Both the position numbers and the translations under genes were made by a program. The notes beneath the pieces are model-generated. The model was not told the DNA's origin and did no database searches. It saw only the letters and a program-made list of their open reading frames with translations. From Pseudomonas mediterranea CFBP 5447 (lineage in GTDB: Bacteria > Pseudomonadota > Gammaproteobacteria > Pseudomonadales > Pseudomonadaceae), in assembly GCF_000774145.1 (NCBI RefSeq), contig NZ_KN322961.1, positions 62,001 to 126,000 of the forward strand: a DNA stretch of 64,000 bases. Reading direction: 5' to 3'. Shown here one piece after another: positions 8,056 through 16,497 of this stretch (within the stretch, counting starts at the first letter, position 1; the number at the start of each line of letters is the position of its first letter).

Positions 8056-8565
8056 TCAGCGAGAATTTTCAAGCACATAATTCTGGCATGCCTTCAGCGC
8101 GATCAGCCCCCGGTCGCCGTCGTCGGTGATGGCGACAATTCTTTGAGCATGCGCTGGGTCAAGTTGGGCTCTTGCTCCTCCATGAACCACGCCGACGGCG
8201 CCGGCAGTGGCAGGCACTGCGCTGCAACTGGCTGGATCCTCGAGGAGGACTGACAGCCGCAAATCAGAAGTGGCAAGGCGATCGCGCAGACGAGCCTGAT
8301 TGGTTTGAGCATCGCTCAGTTCCTTGAAGTGGGTTTGTTCGCTGGCTGATAGCCGCTGCTCGAGCGCGAGGCGTTTGTCCTGCTCGGCTCGGGCCTGGGT
8401 GGCGGCTGCGTTGCTGATGGCGGTGAGGTCATCCTTGTGCAGGCCGGCCTGCTCCGCCAACTGCTTCCCATAACGCCAGTCCTGGACTTTCCAAGCTGCA
8501 ACGAATGCCAGCAGCACGGCCACCAGCAAGCCGACTGCCCAGGCCTTCCCACCCACGGGGTTCAT
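8056..8565 (-). CDS. Rz: Rz-like inner-membrane spanin subunit
   Basis: 169 residues: one N-terminal membrane segment (about 8-26) followed by a long periplasmic helical region rich in A, Q, E and R. This is the layout of i-spanins, which bridge to Rz1 and fuse the inner and outer membranes at the last step of lysis. Its ATG overlaps the stop of the lysin gene (ATGA). A second frame encoding a lipoprotein is nested inside it. Confidence 0.85.
   Translation of the reverse strand: MNPVGGKAWAVGLLVAVLLAFVAAWKVQDWRYGKQLAEQAGLHKDDLTAISNAAATQARAEQDKRLALEQRLSASEQTHFKELSDAQTNQARLRDRLATSDLRLSVLLEDPASCSAVPATAGAVGVVHGGARAQLDPAHAQRIVAITDDGDRGLIALKACQNYVLENSR
8103..8312 (-). CDS. Rz1: Rz1-like outer-membrane spanin lipoprotein, nested in Rz
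   Basis: 69 residues in the +1 frame, entirely inside Rz. Signal peptide with lipobox ending ICGC (Cys20), then a short proline-containing mature part (LPLPAPSAW). Nesting of a small lipoprotein inside an i-spanin gene is the hallmark of Rz/Rz1 pairs. Confidence 0.85.
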   Translation of the reverse strand: MLKPIRLVCAIALPLLICGCQSSSRIQPVAAQCLPLPAPSAWFMEEQEPNLTQRMLKELSPSPTTATGG

Positions 8566-8984
8566 GGCACGTCCTTGAAGAACAGGTGATTGCCCAGACG
8601 CAGGGTCTGCTTCGCCTTCGCCGCCCAGGCCGGTGCCTTGATGCTAGTCGCGTAGTAATGCGTGGCGCCGCCGGTTGGATCGGGCACCGCACCATCGATC
8701 ACTTTGTCAGCAGCGATCCGGCATTGCGCCAACTCGCGGAACGGGATCTCCTTCACACCGATCAGGAACTGATAATTCGGGTCTGTCTTGTTCCAGCAAC
8801 TGAACTGGTATAGCGCCTGGCACACACCGGCATATCCCTCGCCCCACCAGGACTTGGCCCGGCCATCTTCCACCCTGTTGCGGATGGCCCAGGCCACAGC
8901 GATCTGGCCAGCCAGCCCTTCGCCGCGGGCCTCGCCCCACAGCGTGCGGGCCAGGGTGTCGCGGTCTTTCTCGGATACGGTCAT
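8562..8984 (-). CDS. SleB-type cell wall hydrolase (phage endolysin)
   Basis: 140 residues matching the Hydrolase_2/SleB domain from end to end: LARTLWGEARGEG with the likely catalytic Glu17, AWAIRNRVEDGR, CQALYQFSCWN, and the closing GGATHYYA. It would cut the glycan strand of peptidoglycan. There is no signal peptide, so release needs a holin; holin-like genes are near 38 kb. It starts a compact lysin-Rz-Rz1 cassette. Confidence 0.88.
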   Translation of the reverse strand: MTVSEKDRDTLARTLWGEARGEGLAGQIAVAWAIRNRVEDGRAKSWWGEGYAGVCQALYQFSCWNKTDPNYQFLIGVKEIPFRELAQCRIAADKVIDGAVPDPTGGATHYYATSIKAPAWAAKAKQTLRLGNHLFFKDVP

Positions 8985-9000
8985 AACTTTTCTCCAGGCA

Positions 9001-9026
9001 AAAAAATCCCGCTCAATGGCGGGTTT
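9001..9026 (-). terminator. Hairpin with T tract inside the late operon
   Basis: On the minus strand the stem CCCGC/GCGGG is followed by seven T, then directly by a ribosome site (GGAGAAAAG) and the lysin ATG. Confidence 0.65.
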
Positions 9027-9050
9027 CGTTGGTTGATCTAAATAACGTAA

Positions 9051-9728
9051 TTAGAGCTTGGCAAATACAGCAGGTAGAAAGAATGCAAATGGATTTGAAG
9101 AGCCGACCGTTAATGCATAAAGATTCCCTCCAGAGAAATCCCACCAACAGTAAAGCTGCCTATTTTGCACTCCATCATCAAGCATAGGCATGCCAAATGT
9201 ATTAATCAGCATAAACTCACCAACAGGAAAATTAAACGCAACTCGATAATAGTTTCTGGGAAGCCCCGGACCTGTGTAGTCGGTTTTTACATAGGTCCAA
9301 TTTTGAAATGATCGTGTAAACCTCGCATAAGGCGTGCCGCTATCAAAAAGCAGCTTCGAATCACCGTCCCACAGCCTCATTCCGAAATCAGCCAAGGCTG
9401 TCGCAGCAAATCCACAGGCAAAATAGGATCCATTGGGCTGGAGCGTATTGACATCATAGGCCCGAACATAAAAACCGGTCCAGGCTCCAGGGGAGCCGAT
9501 CACACGCATCTGGCACAAACCAGCTATACCGCTGCTACCAGACGGCCTTATAAATACAAGTGGTGGTTCTTGGCTCGTTATTGTCCTAGGAAATGTGGTT
9601 GCCGATCCAAGTCCAGACTCTTGGTTAGGGACATATACACCCTTCGCAAGTACCACTAGCCGCGTGAATTCTGAATCAACAGTCACGACATCACTACTAT
9701 TTGTGTACTGTAATCCATATGACATCAT
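9051..9728 (-). CDS. Virion-associated protein, DUF6453-like
   Basis: 225 residues opening MMSYGLQYTNSSDVVTVDSEFTRLVV. The MSYGLQ...D...T.VV opening is shared with the preceding gene, so the two are related. Composition is rich in beta-strand formers, Gly, Tyr and Phe, as expected of a tail-tip or fibre accessory protein. I recall a DUF6453 family with this opening in Pseudomonas phages, but did not verify it. The ATG overlaps the stop of the previous gene. Confidence 0.7.
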   Translation of the reverse strand: MMSYGLQYTNSSDVVTVDSEFTRLVVLAKGVYVPNQESGLGSATTFPRTITSQEPPLVFIRPSGSSGIAGLCQMRVIGSPGAWTGFYVRAYDVNTLQPNGSYFACGFAATALADFGMRLWDGDSKLLFDSGTPYARFTRSFQNWTYVKTDYTGPGLPRNYYRVAFNFPVGEFMLINTFGMPMLDDGVQNRQLYCWWDFSGGNLYALTVGSSNPFAFFLPAVFAKL

Positions 9729-10048
9729 GAGAACCTTATCACAACAAGTCGCATTATTGTTCCGGTGGTATTACTGTACTGCTCGCGACCTCTTATGTAG
9801 CTATATACACGAACAGCACCTGTCAAAACTTGCGTCTCAAGCTGCATGTCAACATTCATATTGTAGTTTCCAATAGGTACGACAAACGCCGTGCCATTGG
9901 TAGGAGTCAGCCCAGGAACCGATATTGTTTGATAAGAGATTGAGTTCGACCCCTTCACAATCCCACTGTAAACAACTCGCATCGTGAACGAAGTTTCATC
10001 AAGCGTTACGTTTCCGCTCTCATCCCAGATTTGCAGGCCATAACTCAT
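9725..10048 (-). CDS. Short paralogue of the DUF6453-like virion protein
   Basis: 107 residues beginning MSYGLQIWDESGNVTLDETSFTMRVVY, with the same opening as the protein encoded just downstream but without its long C-terminal part. It overlaps the J-like gene (ATGA). Probably a tail-tip accessory protein, by position. Confidence 0.65.
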   Translation of the reverse strand: MSYGLQIWDESGNVTLDETSFTMRVVYSGIVKGSNSISYQTISVPGLTPTNGTAFVVPIGNYNMNVDMQLETQVLTGAVRVYSYIRGREQYSNTTGTIMRLVVIRFS

Positions 10049-13000
10049 GCCGATAGATCTCCGAGCTGCACCCGTTTAACACCGTTTTCGTCAAAAACCT
10101 TGATGGCGCGATTGGTCATGGTCAGTCGACCGCCTCCGGGCGCTGGCCCGTTGAACTCGAGATTCCCTGCTTTGTCCAGGCGCCATCCTTGAACGCCGGC
10201 GACGTAATTATCCGATTGCAGGTATTGGCCGATCTTCAGCATGCTGATGCTGCCGTCACGGATGAAGGCGGTATCGATGTATGCCGCACCGCCTTGAATC
10301 ACGAATGGATAGAACACATTGGTGGTGTTCGGATCGACCACGGCGAACCGGCTGGCCGCGATCAGCACCTGGCTGGTGATGATCCCCTCGTCATTCTCAA
10401 CGCCAATGCCAATGCCGGCCAGGTAAGGCTTGCCGTCAACGGTGAGCTGGGTCTTGATGCTGTACATCGCAGCGAGCTCGGTTTTCAGTGCCTCAACTTC
10501 AATCTGAGCGCCGCCACCGGAATCGATTTTTTCCAGCAGATGCTGACTGAGCTGTGTCTCCGTGATCTGGTCGTTGAGGTAATCGAGTATCGGTCCTGCA
10601 TCCGCTGACGACTGCCCGAAGACGGGACCGAAGAAAGCACCTACATTGCCGATTCGATCAACCAGGCGAGCCCAGAAGAAGAACGTTTTTCCGGAGGCCA
10701 GCCCCATGATCGTCAGGTCGGTCTGCGGATATGCGTAGTCGCCGAACTTGATCGCGTTGCTGATTTGGTTTGTCTCGCCGTACCAGATCTCCGTCCGCTG
10801 CAGATCGGCAGTGTTCAACTCCTGCGGGATCCCCCACTTGAGCTTTATGCCGAACACAATCGAGTCAGCAGTGAACGTGGACACCACCGGAGGCGGCGTC
10901 GTCTTTCCGTTCAGCACTGTTTCCTCGGATGTCGCGAAAATCGACCCAATGTCGAGCGAGTTGATCGCCCTAACCTTGGCAACATAGCGGCCGGCATAAA
11001 TACCGCTCACCTCGATTGAGGTGGTCCCGGTGCGGCCCGCGAAGATCCAGTCACCATCGTTCTTGCGCCAGTACACCTCATAGGCAATCGCCGCCTCCGG
11101 CTTCTCCCATGCGATTGTCATGACGCTGACGGCGCTGCCCTGGTCCACAAAGTGGTCATTGCTGACCGTCACGTTGGTAGGCGGTTTTTGAACGCTGGGG
11201 GGAATCACGGTGATTGGCGGGCGCTCGATTCGGCTGCCGTTGTCGATTGCGTCATATTTGCTTGAGTTGTGCCGGACAGCGCTGATGGTGAACTTGATGT
11301 CTGTATCCGAAAAATCCTCAATCACTGACATGACACGGAACTGCTGCACCGCCAGCGTCGGTGAGTCGATTGCCCACATGGAGTGTTTCGGCGGAAGGTC
11401 GTCGAGCTCTTCGCTCAGCACCACCTGCTGAACCTCAGAGGGGAAGCCAGTGGTGTCGAAGGTCAGGTTCCCGTTGTCCCAGGTGATGCCGGTACTGTCC
11501 CAAGTCAGCGGGTAACCCACAGACTGGATTGAGCGGGACACAGCCTTGCCGTTGGGCATGATCAGGGTAATGGTATCGCCCGGGAAGGCGGAGACATCAG
11601 CATCAAGAATCAGCGTGTCCAAGGTGGCAGAGCGTAGACGGCCACCAATGCGCCGGCCTGCCCGATCGTTATCGGCGACGCGGATAATTTGCCCGGGGCG
11701 GGCCAGGGTTCCGTCCAGGCCGACCGAGAATCCAACGCTTTCGGTTTCCAGGCGGTTGGTGAGTAGTGCCCATTTGCCAATCCTTTGCGCCTGTGCCTGG
11801 GAGGTGCAGCCTGTTGCCGTGATCTCGGTCTGTTGGATGCCATACCGGGTGATCCCCGCCTGATCGTCCACATACTCAACCTTCTGGCGGTAGAAGTCGG
11901 CCGGGTCGTTCCAGCTCACCAGGGCAACAGTGTAACGAGTCTTCTTGGCCGATCCGGTGTAGCCGAATTTGCCATCGATGACGTTGGCATTCGAGTAGGT
12001 GTAAACAGGATCTTCGGGAATATCTGCCACGGCCATCACCGAGCCGGCAGCCCAGTACGCCATGCCTCGGAACGTGGTAGCCAGGTCCTGAAGCACGCGC
12101 AACGCATCGGCGCGCACGGACAGATACAGGTTGCAGGTGAAGCGCGGCTCTGTGCCGCCTTTGCCGTCTGGAACAGGTTGATCGCAGTACTGCCCGATTC
12201 GGTACAGCTCCCACTTGTCCACCTGTGCGGCATTCAGCAGGTGGCCGAGGCCATAGCGGTAGTGCAGCAACAGGTCGTAGAAGATCCAGGCAGGGTTGTC
12301 AGTCCAGGCGCTCTTGAAGCTGCCATCCCAAACGCCGGCATAAGCCCGGGTTTCCGCATCGTAGTTGCTCGGTACCTTGATGATCCGACCGTACCAGTCG
12401 CCCGAGCGGGTTGGAATCGACTGAAACTGCGAGGCGTCGAATTGCAATCCCATGAGCGCTGAGCCTGGGTACCGCAACTTCGCGTCGATGATCTCGGTAA
12501 TGGCGTCGACATTGGTGGTGTCAGCAATAGCGCCACTGGTGGAGTTGGCGGTCAATCGAACAACCCGCACGGTCCATCCACTGGCTGCTTCAGGGAGATC
12601 CACACGGTGCGAACGCTCATATTTCGTCGAGGTCTTGCCGCTGAAGGCGGCAGTCAGCACAGGAACGAATGGCCCGCCGTCCGTGGACAACTCGATCCGG
12701 TAGCGGATGGTGTAGCCATTGGTGTCGCCATTGGTCGTGTTGGTCTGCGCCAGCCGCGGTACCGAAAGACGGATACGTACCGCTGATAGCTGCAGGTTGC
12801 TGATCGCCCGCACCCATGGCTGGTCGGAGCGAAGCTCAACGCCAATTCCAATCTCGCTTTCCACAGCAGGGAAGCCAGGAATATGCAGTTGGTCCTGACT
12901 ACCGGTGCGCACGTCCAGGGTCACACCGCTGAAGTTCAGGCTGCCATCCGCGTTTGCCAGCGGCGTCTCGTCGAGGAATACCGAGCGCATGCCATTGACC

Positions 13001-13137
13001 AGGCCCCGGATCTCCCCTTCGCTGACCAGATCAAGGATCCGCGCAAAAGCGGTGCTTTGCAGATTGTCCGGCGCCTCAACAGACGGGCGCGGCTTTGACT
13101 CTCCGCCCTTGCTGCCGGCGATAGCTAAGTTGGTCAT
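10045..13137 (-). CDS. J: Tail tip host-specificity protein, lambda gpJ-like
   Basis: 1,030 residues. The N-terminal half has the baseplate-hub pattern of gpJ-type proteins (LQSTAFARILDLVSEGEIRGL, FLDETPLAN, and RALQDLATTFRGMAYWA-like text near 350). Fibronectin type III-like repeats follow around 640-830 (PPTNVTVSND..., VYWRKNDGDW). The C-terminal third resembles the gpJ tip (LDKAGNLEFNG, TMTNRAIKVFDENGVKRVQLGDLSA). It forms the tail tip and recognises the host receptor; the C-terminal part usually sets specificity. It follows the I-like gene, as in lambda. Confidence 0.92.
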   Translation of the reverse strand: MTNLAIAGSKGGESKPRPSVEAPDNLQSTAFARILDLVSEGEIRGLVNGMRSVFLDETPLANADGSLNFSGVTLDVRTGSQDQLHIPGFPAVESEIGIGVELRSDQPWVRAISNLQLSAVRIRLSVPRLAQTNTTNGDTNGYTIRYRIELSTDGGPFVPVLTAAFSGKTSTKYERSHRVDLPEAASGWTVRVVRLTANSTSGAIADTTNVDAITEIIDAKLRYPGSALMGLQFDASQFQSIPTRSGDWYGRIIKVPSNYDAETRAYAGVWDGSFKSAWTDNPAWIFYDLLLHYRYGLGHLLNAAQVDKWELYRIGQYCDQPVPDGKGGTEPRFTCNLYLSVRADALRVLQDLATTFRGMAYWAAGSVMAVADIPEDPVYTYSNANVIDGKFGYTGSAKKTRYTVALVSWNDPADFYRQKVEYVDDQAGITRYGIQQTEITATGCTSQAQAQRIGKWALLTNRLETESVGFSVGLDGTLARPGQIIRVADNDRAGRRIGGRLRSATLDTLILDADVSAFPGDTITLIMPNGKAVSRSIQSVGYPLTWDSTGITWDNGNLTFDTTGFPSEVQQVVLSEELDDLPPKHSMWAIDSPTLAVQQFRVMSVIEDFSDTDIKFTISAVRHNSSKYDAIDNGSRIERPPITVIPPSVQKPPTNVTVSNDHFVDQGSAVSVMTIAWEKPEAAIAYEVYWRKNDGDWIFAGRTGTTSIEVSGIYAGRYVAKVRAINSLDIGSIFATSEETVLNGKTTPPPVVSTFTADSIVFGIKLKWGIPQELNTADLQRTEIWYGETNQISNAIKFGDYAYPQTDLTIMGLASGKTFFFWARLVDRIGNVGAFFGPVFGQSSADAGPILDYLNDQITETQLSQHLLEKIDSGGGAQIEVEALKTELAAMYSIKTQLTVDGKPYLAGIGIGVENDEGIITSQVLIAASRFAVVDPNTTNVFYPFVIQGGAAYIDTAFIRDGSISMLKIGQYLQSDNYVAGVQGWRLDKAGNLEFNGPAPGGGRLTMTNRAIKVFDENGVKRVQLGDLSA

Positions 13138-13153
13138 GGCTTTCCTTCAGGCG

Positions 13154-13178
13154 AAAAAAAGCCCGCTCAGTGGCGGGC
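13154..13178 (-). terminator. Hairpin with T tract between I-like and J-like genes
   Basis: Stem GCCCGC/GCGGGC followed on the minus strand by seven T, then by the J-like ribosome site. It would stop transcription of the tail operon unless read through. Confidence 0.65.
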
Positions 13179-13197
13179 TGTGTGGCGAGGGTGAGGG

Positions 13198-13803
13198 TTA
13201 CATCTGGTCTTCGGAGTAGATACCGGCGCTGACAACGGCGCTACCGACGATCATGCGGCCGTAGAGCAGCGGCACGCAGCCACCCTGGACGCTGGTGTTG
13301 ACGGCACCATTGAAGCTGTAGCTCGGCCGGTTATTCGGGCTGTCCTGAGTGCCCAGGCCTTTTGCTTGAGGGCTGAGCATTTGCACAACTCCCCCGATAG
13401 CCATAGAAGTGCCAGCCGCATAGAGAAATGGTGATGCTGCGGCAAAAGGCGTGAATGAAAGCACGTAAGCGGCAGCGATCATTACTGTGCCGATGATCGT
13501 CTGCAAGCCACCGGCACGCTTCGATCCGACAATTACAGGGGAAATACTGATTACTTTGTTGCCTGTAGGCTTCTGCAGATCATCCTCGCCGATGTTTTTT
13601 TTGCCGTTGAACACAGCAAAACAGAGTCCTTTATCTCGGCTTTCCATCATAAATTTTTCGAACCCAGGGTACTGCGATCTGAAATAGCCCATGATGTCTG
13701 CCCAGCCGCTGCTGGTCGTCATCACATGCTTTCGCTTACCGGTGATCTTGGCTAGCGGGCCATAGACCATTACTGTCTGCATCTTCTCTGCTTTGCGACT
13801 CAT
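13198..13803 (-). CDS. I: Tail assembly protein, lambda gpI-like
   Basis: 201 residues from an ATG preceded by GGAGAAAAGC; an upstream in-frame ATG lacks a site. The N-terminus is a ubiquitin-like fold (QTVMVYGPLAKITGKRKHVM). A hydrophobic glycine-rich middle follows (IIGTVMIAAAYVLSF), and the end GGCVPLLYGRMIVGSAVVSAGI is characteristic of the family. It lies between K and J, in lambda order, but an accessory block now separates it from K. Confidence 0.85.
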   Translation of the reverse strand: MSRKAEKMQTVMVYGPLAKITGKRKHVMTTSSGWADIMGYFRSQYPGFEKFMMESRDKGLCFAVFNGKKNIGEDDLQKPTGNKVISISPVIVGSKRAGGLQTIIGTVMIAAAYVLSFTPFAAASPFLYAAGTSMAIGGVVQMLSPQAKGLGTQDSPNNRPSYSFNGAVNTSVQGGCVPLLYGRMIVGSAVVSAGIYSEDQM

Positions 13804-13820
13804 GCTTTTCTCCAGGCGAT

Positions 13821-13841
13821 AAAAAACCGCCCGAAGGCGGT
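13821..13841 (-). terminator. Hairpin with T tract before the I-like gene
   Basis: Stem ACCGCC/GGCGGT with a GAAG-type loop followed on the minus strand by a T run, then GGAGAAAAGC and the I-like ATG. Confidence 0.6.
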
Positions 13842-13844
13842 CGC

Positions 13845-14267
13845 TCAAAGTGTCGTAGGAAGTATGTCTATCTGCCCGTCGCCACCAGTAAATATTCGGT
13901 ATTTTTTGACCGTGCCATCTTTCACGATCGCTTCGCGCTCAACTCGCTCGGCGCCCATGGCACAAATGCCAGAACCGGTATACGCCGCTCCCACCGAGAC
14001 GGAGTCAGGCGGCAAATAGAAAGATGCCTTCTGCCCAGGGTCCAGCTTCGCGGCCTGCTTGCCATTGATGAAAATTGCCATAGAGCAAAGGCTGCCGGTT
14101 TGCCCTGAGTCGCGGATTACCTGGAGGGTTCCGTATGCACCAGAGGGCTTGGCCTGGTACGCGGAAAGCTGGCCGGCCGGCGCCTGGACTGCCTTGCTTG
14201 ATGGCGTTGGGGACGTTGCACACCCTACCAACAAAGCAACAGCTACCACGCCTACGAATAATTTCAT
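13845..14267 (-). CDS. Accessory lipoprotein
   Basis: 140 residues: signal peptide with lipobox LVGC (Cys16), a Ser/Pro-rich linker, and a C-terminal domain with two Cys pairs (GSLCSM and GICAMG) and a DUF2846-like look (FYLPPDSVSVG). It lies in the accessory block between tail genes K and I and has its own downstream hairpin. It is likely expressed to alter the host envelope, but this is inference. Confidence 0.7.
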   Translation of the reverse strand: MKLFVGVVAVALLVGCATSPTPSSKAVQAPAGQLSAYQAKPSGAYGTLQVIRDSGQTGSLCSMAIFINGKQAAKLDPGQKASFYLPPDSVSVGAAYTGSGICAMGAERVEREAIVKDGTVKKYRIFTGGDGQIDILPTTL

Positions 14268-14321
14268 CTCGGTCCCTCGCTTGGATTTGAAACGACTTTA
14301 GCATTCGGCGAGGGAAGGACC

Positions 14322-14342
14322 AAAACCCCGCTTATGCGGGGT
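14322..14342 (-). terminator. Hairpin downstream of the KilA-N gene
   Basis: Stem CCCCGC/GCGGGG followed by four T on the minus strand, just after the KilA-N gene stop. Confidence 0.6.
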
Positions 14343-14365
14343 GATGGCCTGAACGATAGGGCGGT

Positions 14366-15172
14366 TTAGCGGGTGACGCCGCCGGCAATCACCGAAGGCA
14401 TGTCAGACCTGAGCTTTTCAGCAAGTCGCGCAAGCATTTCCTGCACCGACTCCTTCCAAAGGATCTGCTGGACCGGCTTTCCGTCGCTGTGTTTCTTGCC
14501 AGTGTCGGTAATGACGACGAACAGCTTGCCGTCGGGCGTCACTTCCCAGCGCTTCTTGCCGGGCTTGTAGATCACCTGATGTTGAAGGCCGCAATCAGCC
14601 AGCAGCTTGTTCATGCTGATCGCGCTCACTCCGAACTTCGCACCAAGCTCCGTCGGCGTGTAGTTCAGCTCCTGCGATTCATTTACCAAGCGTTTCACAC
14701 CGGCCATTTCCATCAGATCAACGCCGATGGCTGATTTGACCATGTTGTTGGCGCACAACATAGCTTGATTGCCCGCAAGACCCAGGCTTTCTGCGATGCG
14801 CTTGGCCGCGTCAAGATTTTCGGCAGCGATTGGCAGACGCTTCTCCTGTGGGATCACATGGTCATTTGCGGCGACAGTGTCGAATGTGCGAATCACGTGA
14901 AGGCTGAAAACTGGGCTTACCCACATGGCATAGGCGTAGACCAATTCTTTGCAGGCGTAGGTTCCCGGAGCCCTACCGCCTCTGACTACCCTCAAAGCCG
15001 GAATTCCGGCTTTGCCGATTTCGTCGACCAGATCCTGAGCCTGCTGATTCTCGACCCATCGTGAAGGTCGGTGACGATCCTCCCCGCCAGCAGCCTTATG
15101 AAAGTCATTCAGGCTGAACCGACCGTCCTGATCCTTGTGAATCTCGATGCCTGCAATCATAAGCGCGCTCAT
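14366..15172 (-). CDS. KilA-N domain protein (antirepressor type)
   Basis: 268 residues. Residues 1-100 form a KilA-N DNA-binding domain (FSLNDFHKAAGGEDRHRPSRW, GTYACKELVYAYAMWVSPVFSLHVIRTFD). The C-terminal half has a second HTH-like stretch (YTPTELGAKFGVSAISMNKLLADCGLQ) typical of phage antirepressor C-terminal domains. The ATG overlaps the stop of the BRO gene (ATGA), so the two are co-translated. It probably acts with that protein to counter a repressor. Confidence 0.85.
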   Translation of the reverse strand: MSALMIAGIEIHKDQDGRFSLNDFHKAAGGEDRHRPSRWVENQQAQDLVDEIGKAGIPALRVVRGGRAPGTYACKELVYAYAMWVSPVFSLHVIRTFDTVAANDHVIPQEKRLPIAAENLDAAKRIAESLGLAGNQAMLCANNMVKSAIGVDLMEMAGVKRLVNESQELNYTPTELGAKFGVSAISMNKLLADCGLQHQVIYKPGKKRWEVTPDGKLFVVITDTGKKHSDGKPVQQILWKESVQEMLARLAEKLRSDMPSVIAGGVTR

Positions 15173-16119
15173 GCTGCTTCCTCCTCGCTGATTGCATAGC
15201 GATGAGGCTCTTCGATTGCAGTGCCAAGACCTTTCACGAAAGATTCGAGCTGGCGCAGCTTATTCCGGTAGGTGCGAAGCTCCCACCATGCCCCATCAAC
15301 GTTATAGCCTGCCTCTCGCAGCGCATAGAGGATGGATTCGCACGGAGTGCTTTCGCCTTTCAAGTCGCGCAGATCATGAATCGTCACCTCGAGCCAAGCT
15401 TGGTTGCTTCCGCGGAGCTTAACCATTTCAGGTCGGCGCTTCGCAAGCGCCTGGACCGGAAAATGAATTTCCAGAGCAGACTTATCGTTCTGATTTGCCT
15501 TGCCAAGATACTCGCCTTCAATTGCATAGTTGGCCACAAAGTTGGCTGCGGCGTCGAATTGGGAGCGCGGGATCAGCTCAATTCGCGGAACACCGAAACA
15601 AGCATGCACTGCGGATGCGAGCTTGGCAGTCGCGCTACGCTGATGCTCGGCATCCAGCTTGGCAACTCGGCAACGCATCACATTGCTAAGCCTCAGCGCG
15701 CCCGACTTGCCGAGCAGATCGTCGACCATCGGCACCATCACACCCTTGGAGTCCTCATAACGACCGTACTTACGAATTGCTGGCAGCACCTCAGCAGTCA
15801 CCCACTTCTTGAAGCGTTTGGCTTCAGCCTTACGGCTTTTGAAAATCAGCGCATAGAGGCCCGATTCGCTCACAACCAGCATTTCCTGAGAGCCAGAGGA
15901 GGTATTGACAGTGGCAATACCCTTCTCGTCTTCATCCAGGCCGTCAGATTCACGGTCGGCCCGACCGTTCACGGCAAGGGACACGTTGCCGATCCCCAAA
16001 GACGCGCAGACATCTGCCGCCACGAACCAAGGTTGATTATCAATCAGTAGCGTACGAACCGGCTTCGATTCGAAACGGAATGGGATGACATTGTTAGCCT
16101 CTGTGCTAATATTCGACAT
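15169..16119 (-). CDS. BRO-N antirepressor
   Basis: 316 residues from the ATG preceded by CGAGGAAG. The BRO-N domain occupies about 12-115 (PVRTLLIDNQPWFVAADVCASLGI, VVSESGLYALIFKSRKAEAKRFKKWVTAEVLPAIRKYG). The C-terminal region differs from standard Ant and ends in an acidic tail. It lies behind an Arc-like gene, the same arrangement as arc-ant in the P22 immI region. It is expected to inactivate a repressor by direct contact. Confidence 0.85.
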   Translation of the reverse strand: MSNISTEANNVIPFRFESKPVRTLLIDNQPWFVAADVCASLGIGNVSLAVNGRADRESDGLDEDEKGIATVNTSSGSQEMLVVSESGLYALIFKSRKAEAKRFKKWVTAEVLPAIRKYGRYEDSKGVMVPMVDDLLGKSGALRLSNVMRCRVAKLDAEHQRSATAKLASAVHACFGVPRIELIPRSQFDAAANFVANYAIEGEYLGKANQNDKSALEIHFPVQALAKRRPEMVKLRGSNQAWLEVTIHDLRDLKGESTPCESILYALREAGYNVDGAWWELRTYRNKLRQLESFVKGLGTAIEEPHRYAISEEEAA

Positions 16120-16190
16120 GACGATTTCTTCCTCGAAGTTGATCTCGTTTCCCGAAGCCTCAGTGTTCCCGCACTGGGGCTTCTTCGTTT

Positions 16191-16361
16191 TCAGGCTGCT
16201 GCCTGCTTGCTTTGTGCTTCCCGCCATTTCAGCCCCTCCTCAATCAGAAGGCCAAGCTCAGCGTTCAACCTGCGTCTATTTTTTCTGGCTTCTTGCTCAG
16301 CCTGCCCCTTAACAGACAAATCCAGGCTCAATGGGTACCGCGCTTTCTTTTCGCAGATCAT
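16191..16361 (-). CDS. Arc-like ribbon-helix-helix protein
   Basis: A 56-residue frame. It starts at the ATG at 16361 behind a strong GCAAGGAGGTGTAACG site. The chain MICEKKARYPLSLDLSVKGQ... has a beta-strand followed by two helices (QEARKNRRRLNAELGLLIEEGLKW), the Arc/Mnt fold. It is the first gene transcribed towards the BRO antirepressor and probably represses that promoter. Repeats that could be its operators lie just upstream. Confidence 0.75.
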   Translation of the reverse strand: MICEKKARYPLSLDLSVKGQAEQEARKNRRRLNAELGLLIEEGLKWREAQSKQAAA

Positions 16362-16388
16362 CGTTACACCTCCTTGCTAATCACTTGA

Positions 16389-16438
16389 TATCATTTGGCA
16401 TCATTTTAGGTGTCTAGTCAACATCATTTGACATCATT
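16389..16438. promoter_or_regulatory. Operator-like direct repeats of the second immunity locus
   Basis: Two near-identical copies of ATCATTTG(G/A)CATCATT lie at about 16390-16405 and 16423-16438. Each contains two ATCATT half-sites. They fill the gap between the divergent Arc-like and XRE-RHH genes, so both regulators could bind here. Confidence 0.65.
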
Positions 16439-16497
16439 CTCTTGCAGGAAGAATGTTTCCCGAACATCATGCCTCCATACGAGACTATGGAATCACC

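Noticed and set aside
11785-12462. Long plus-strand frame of 225 residues inside the J-like gene
   Set aside because: It is antisense to a clear tail-tip gene, has no motif and no ribosome site; a by-product of high GC.
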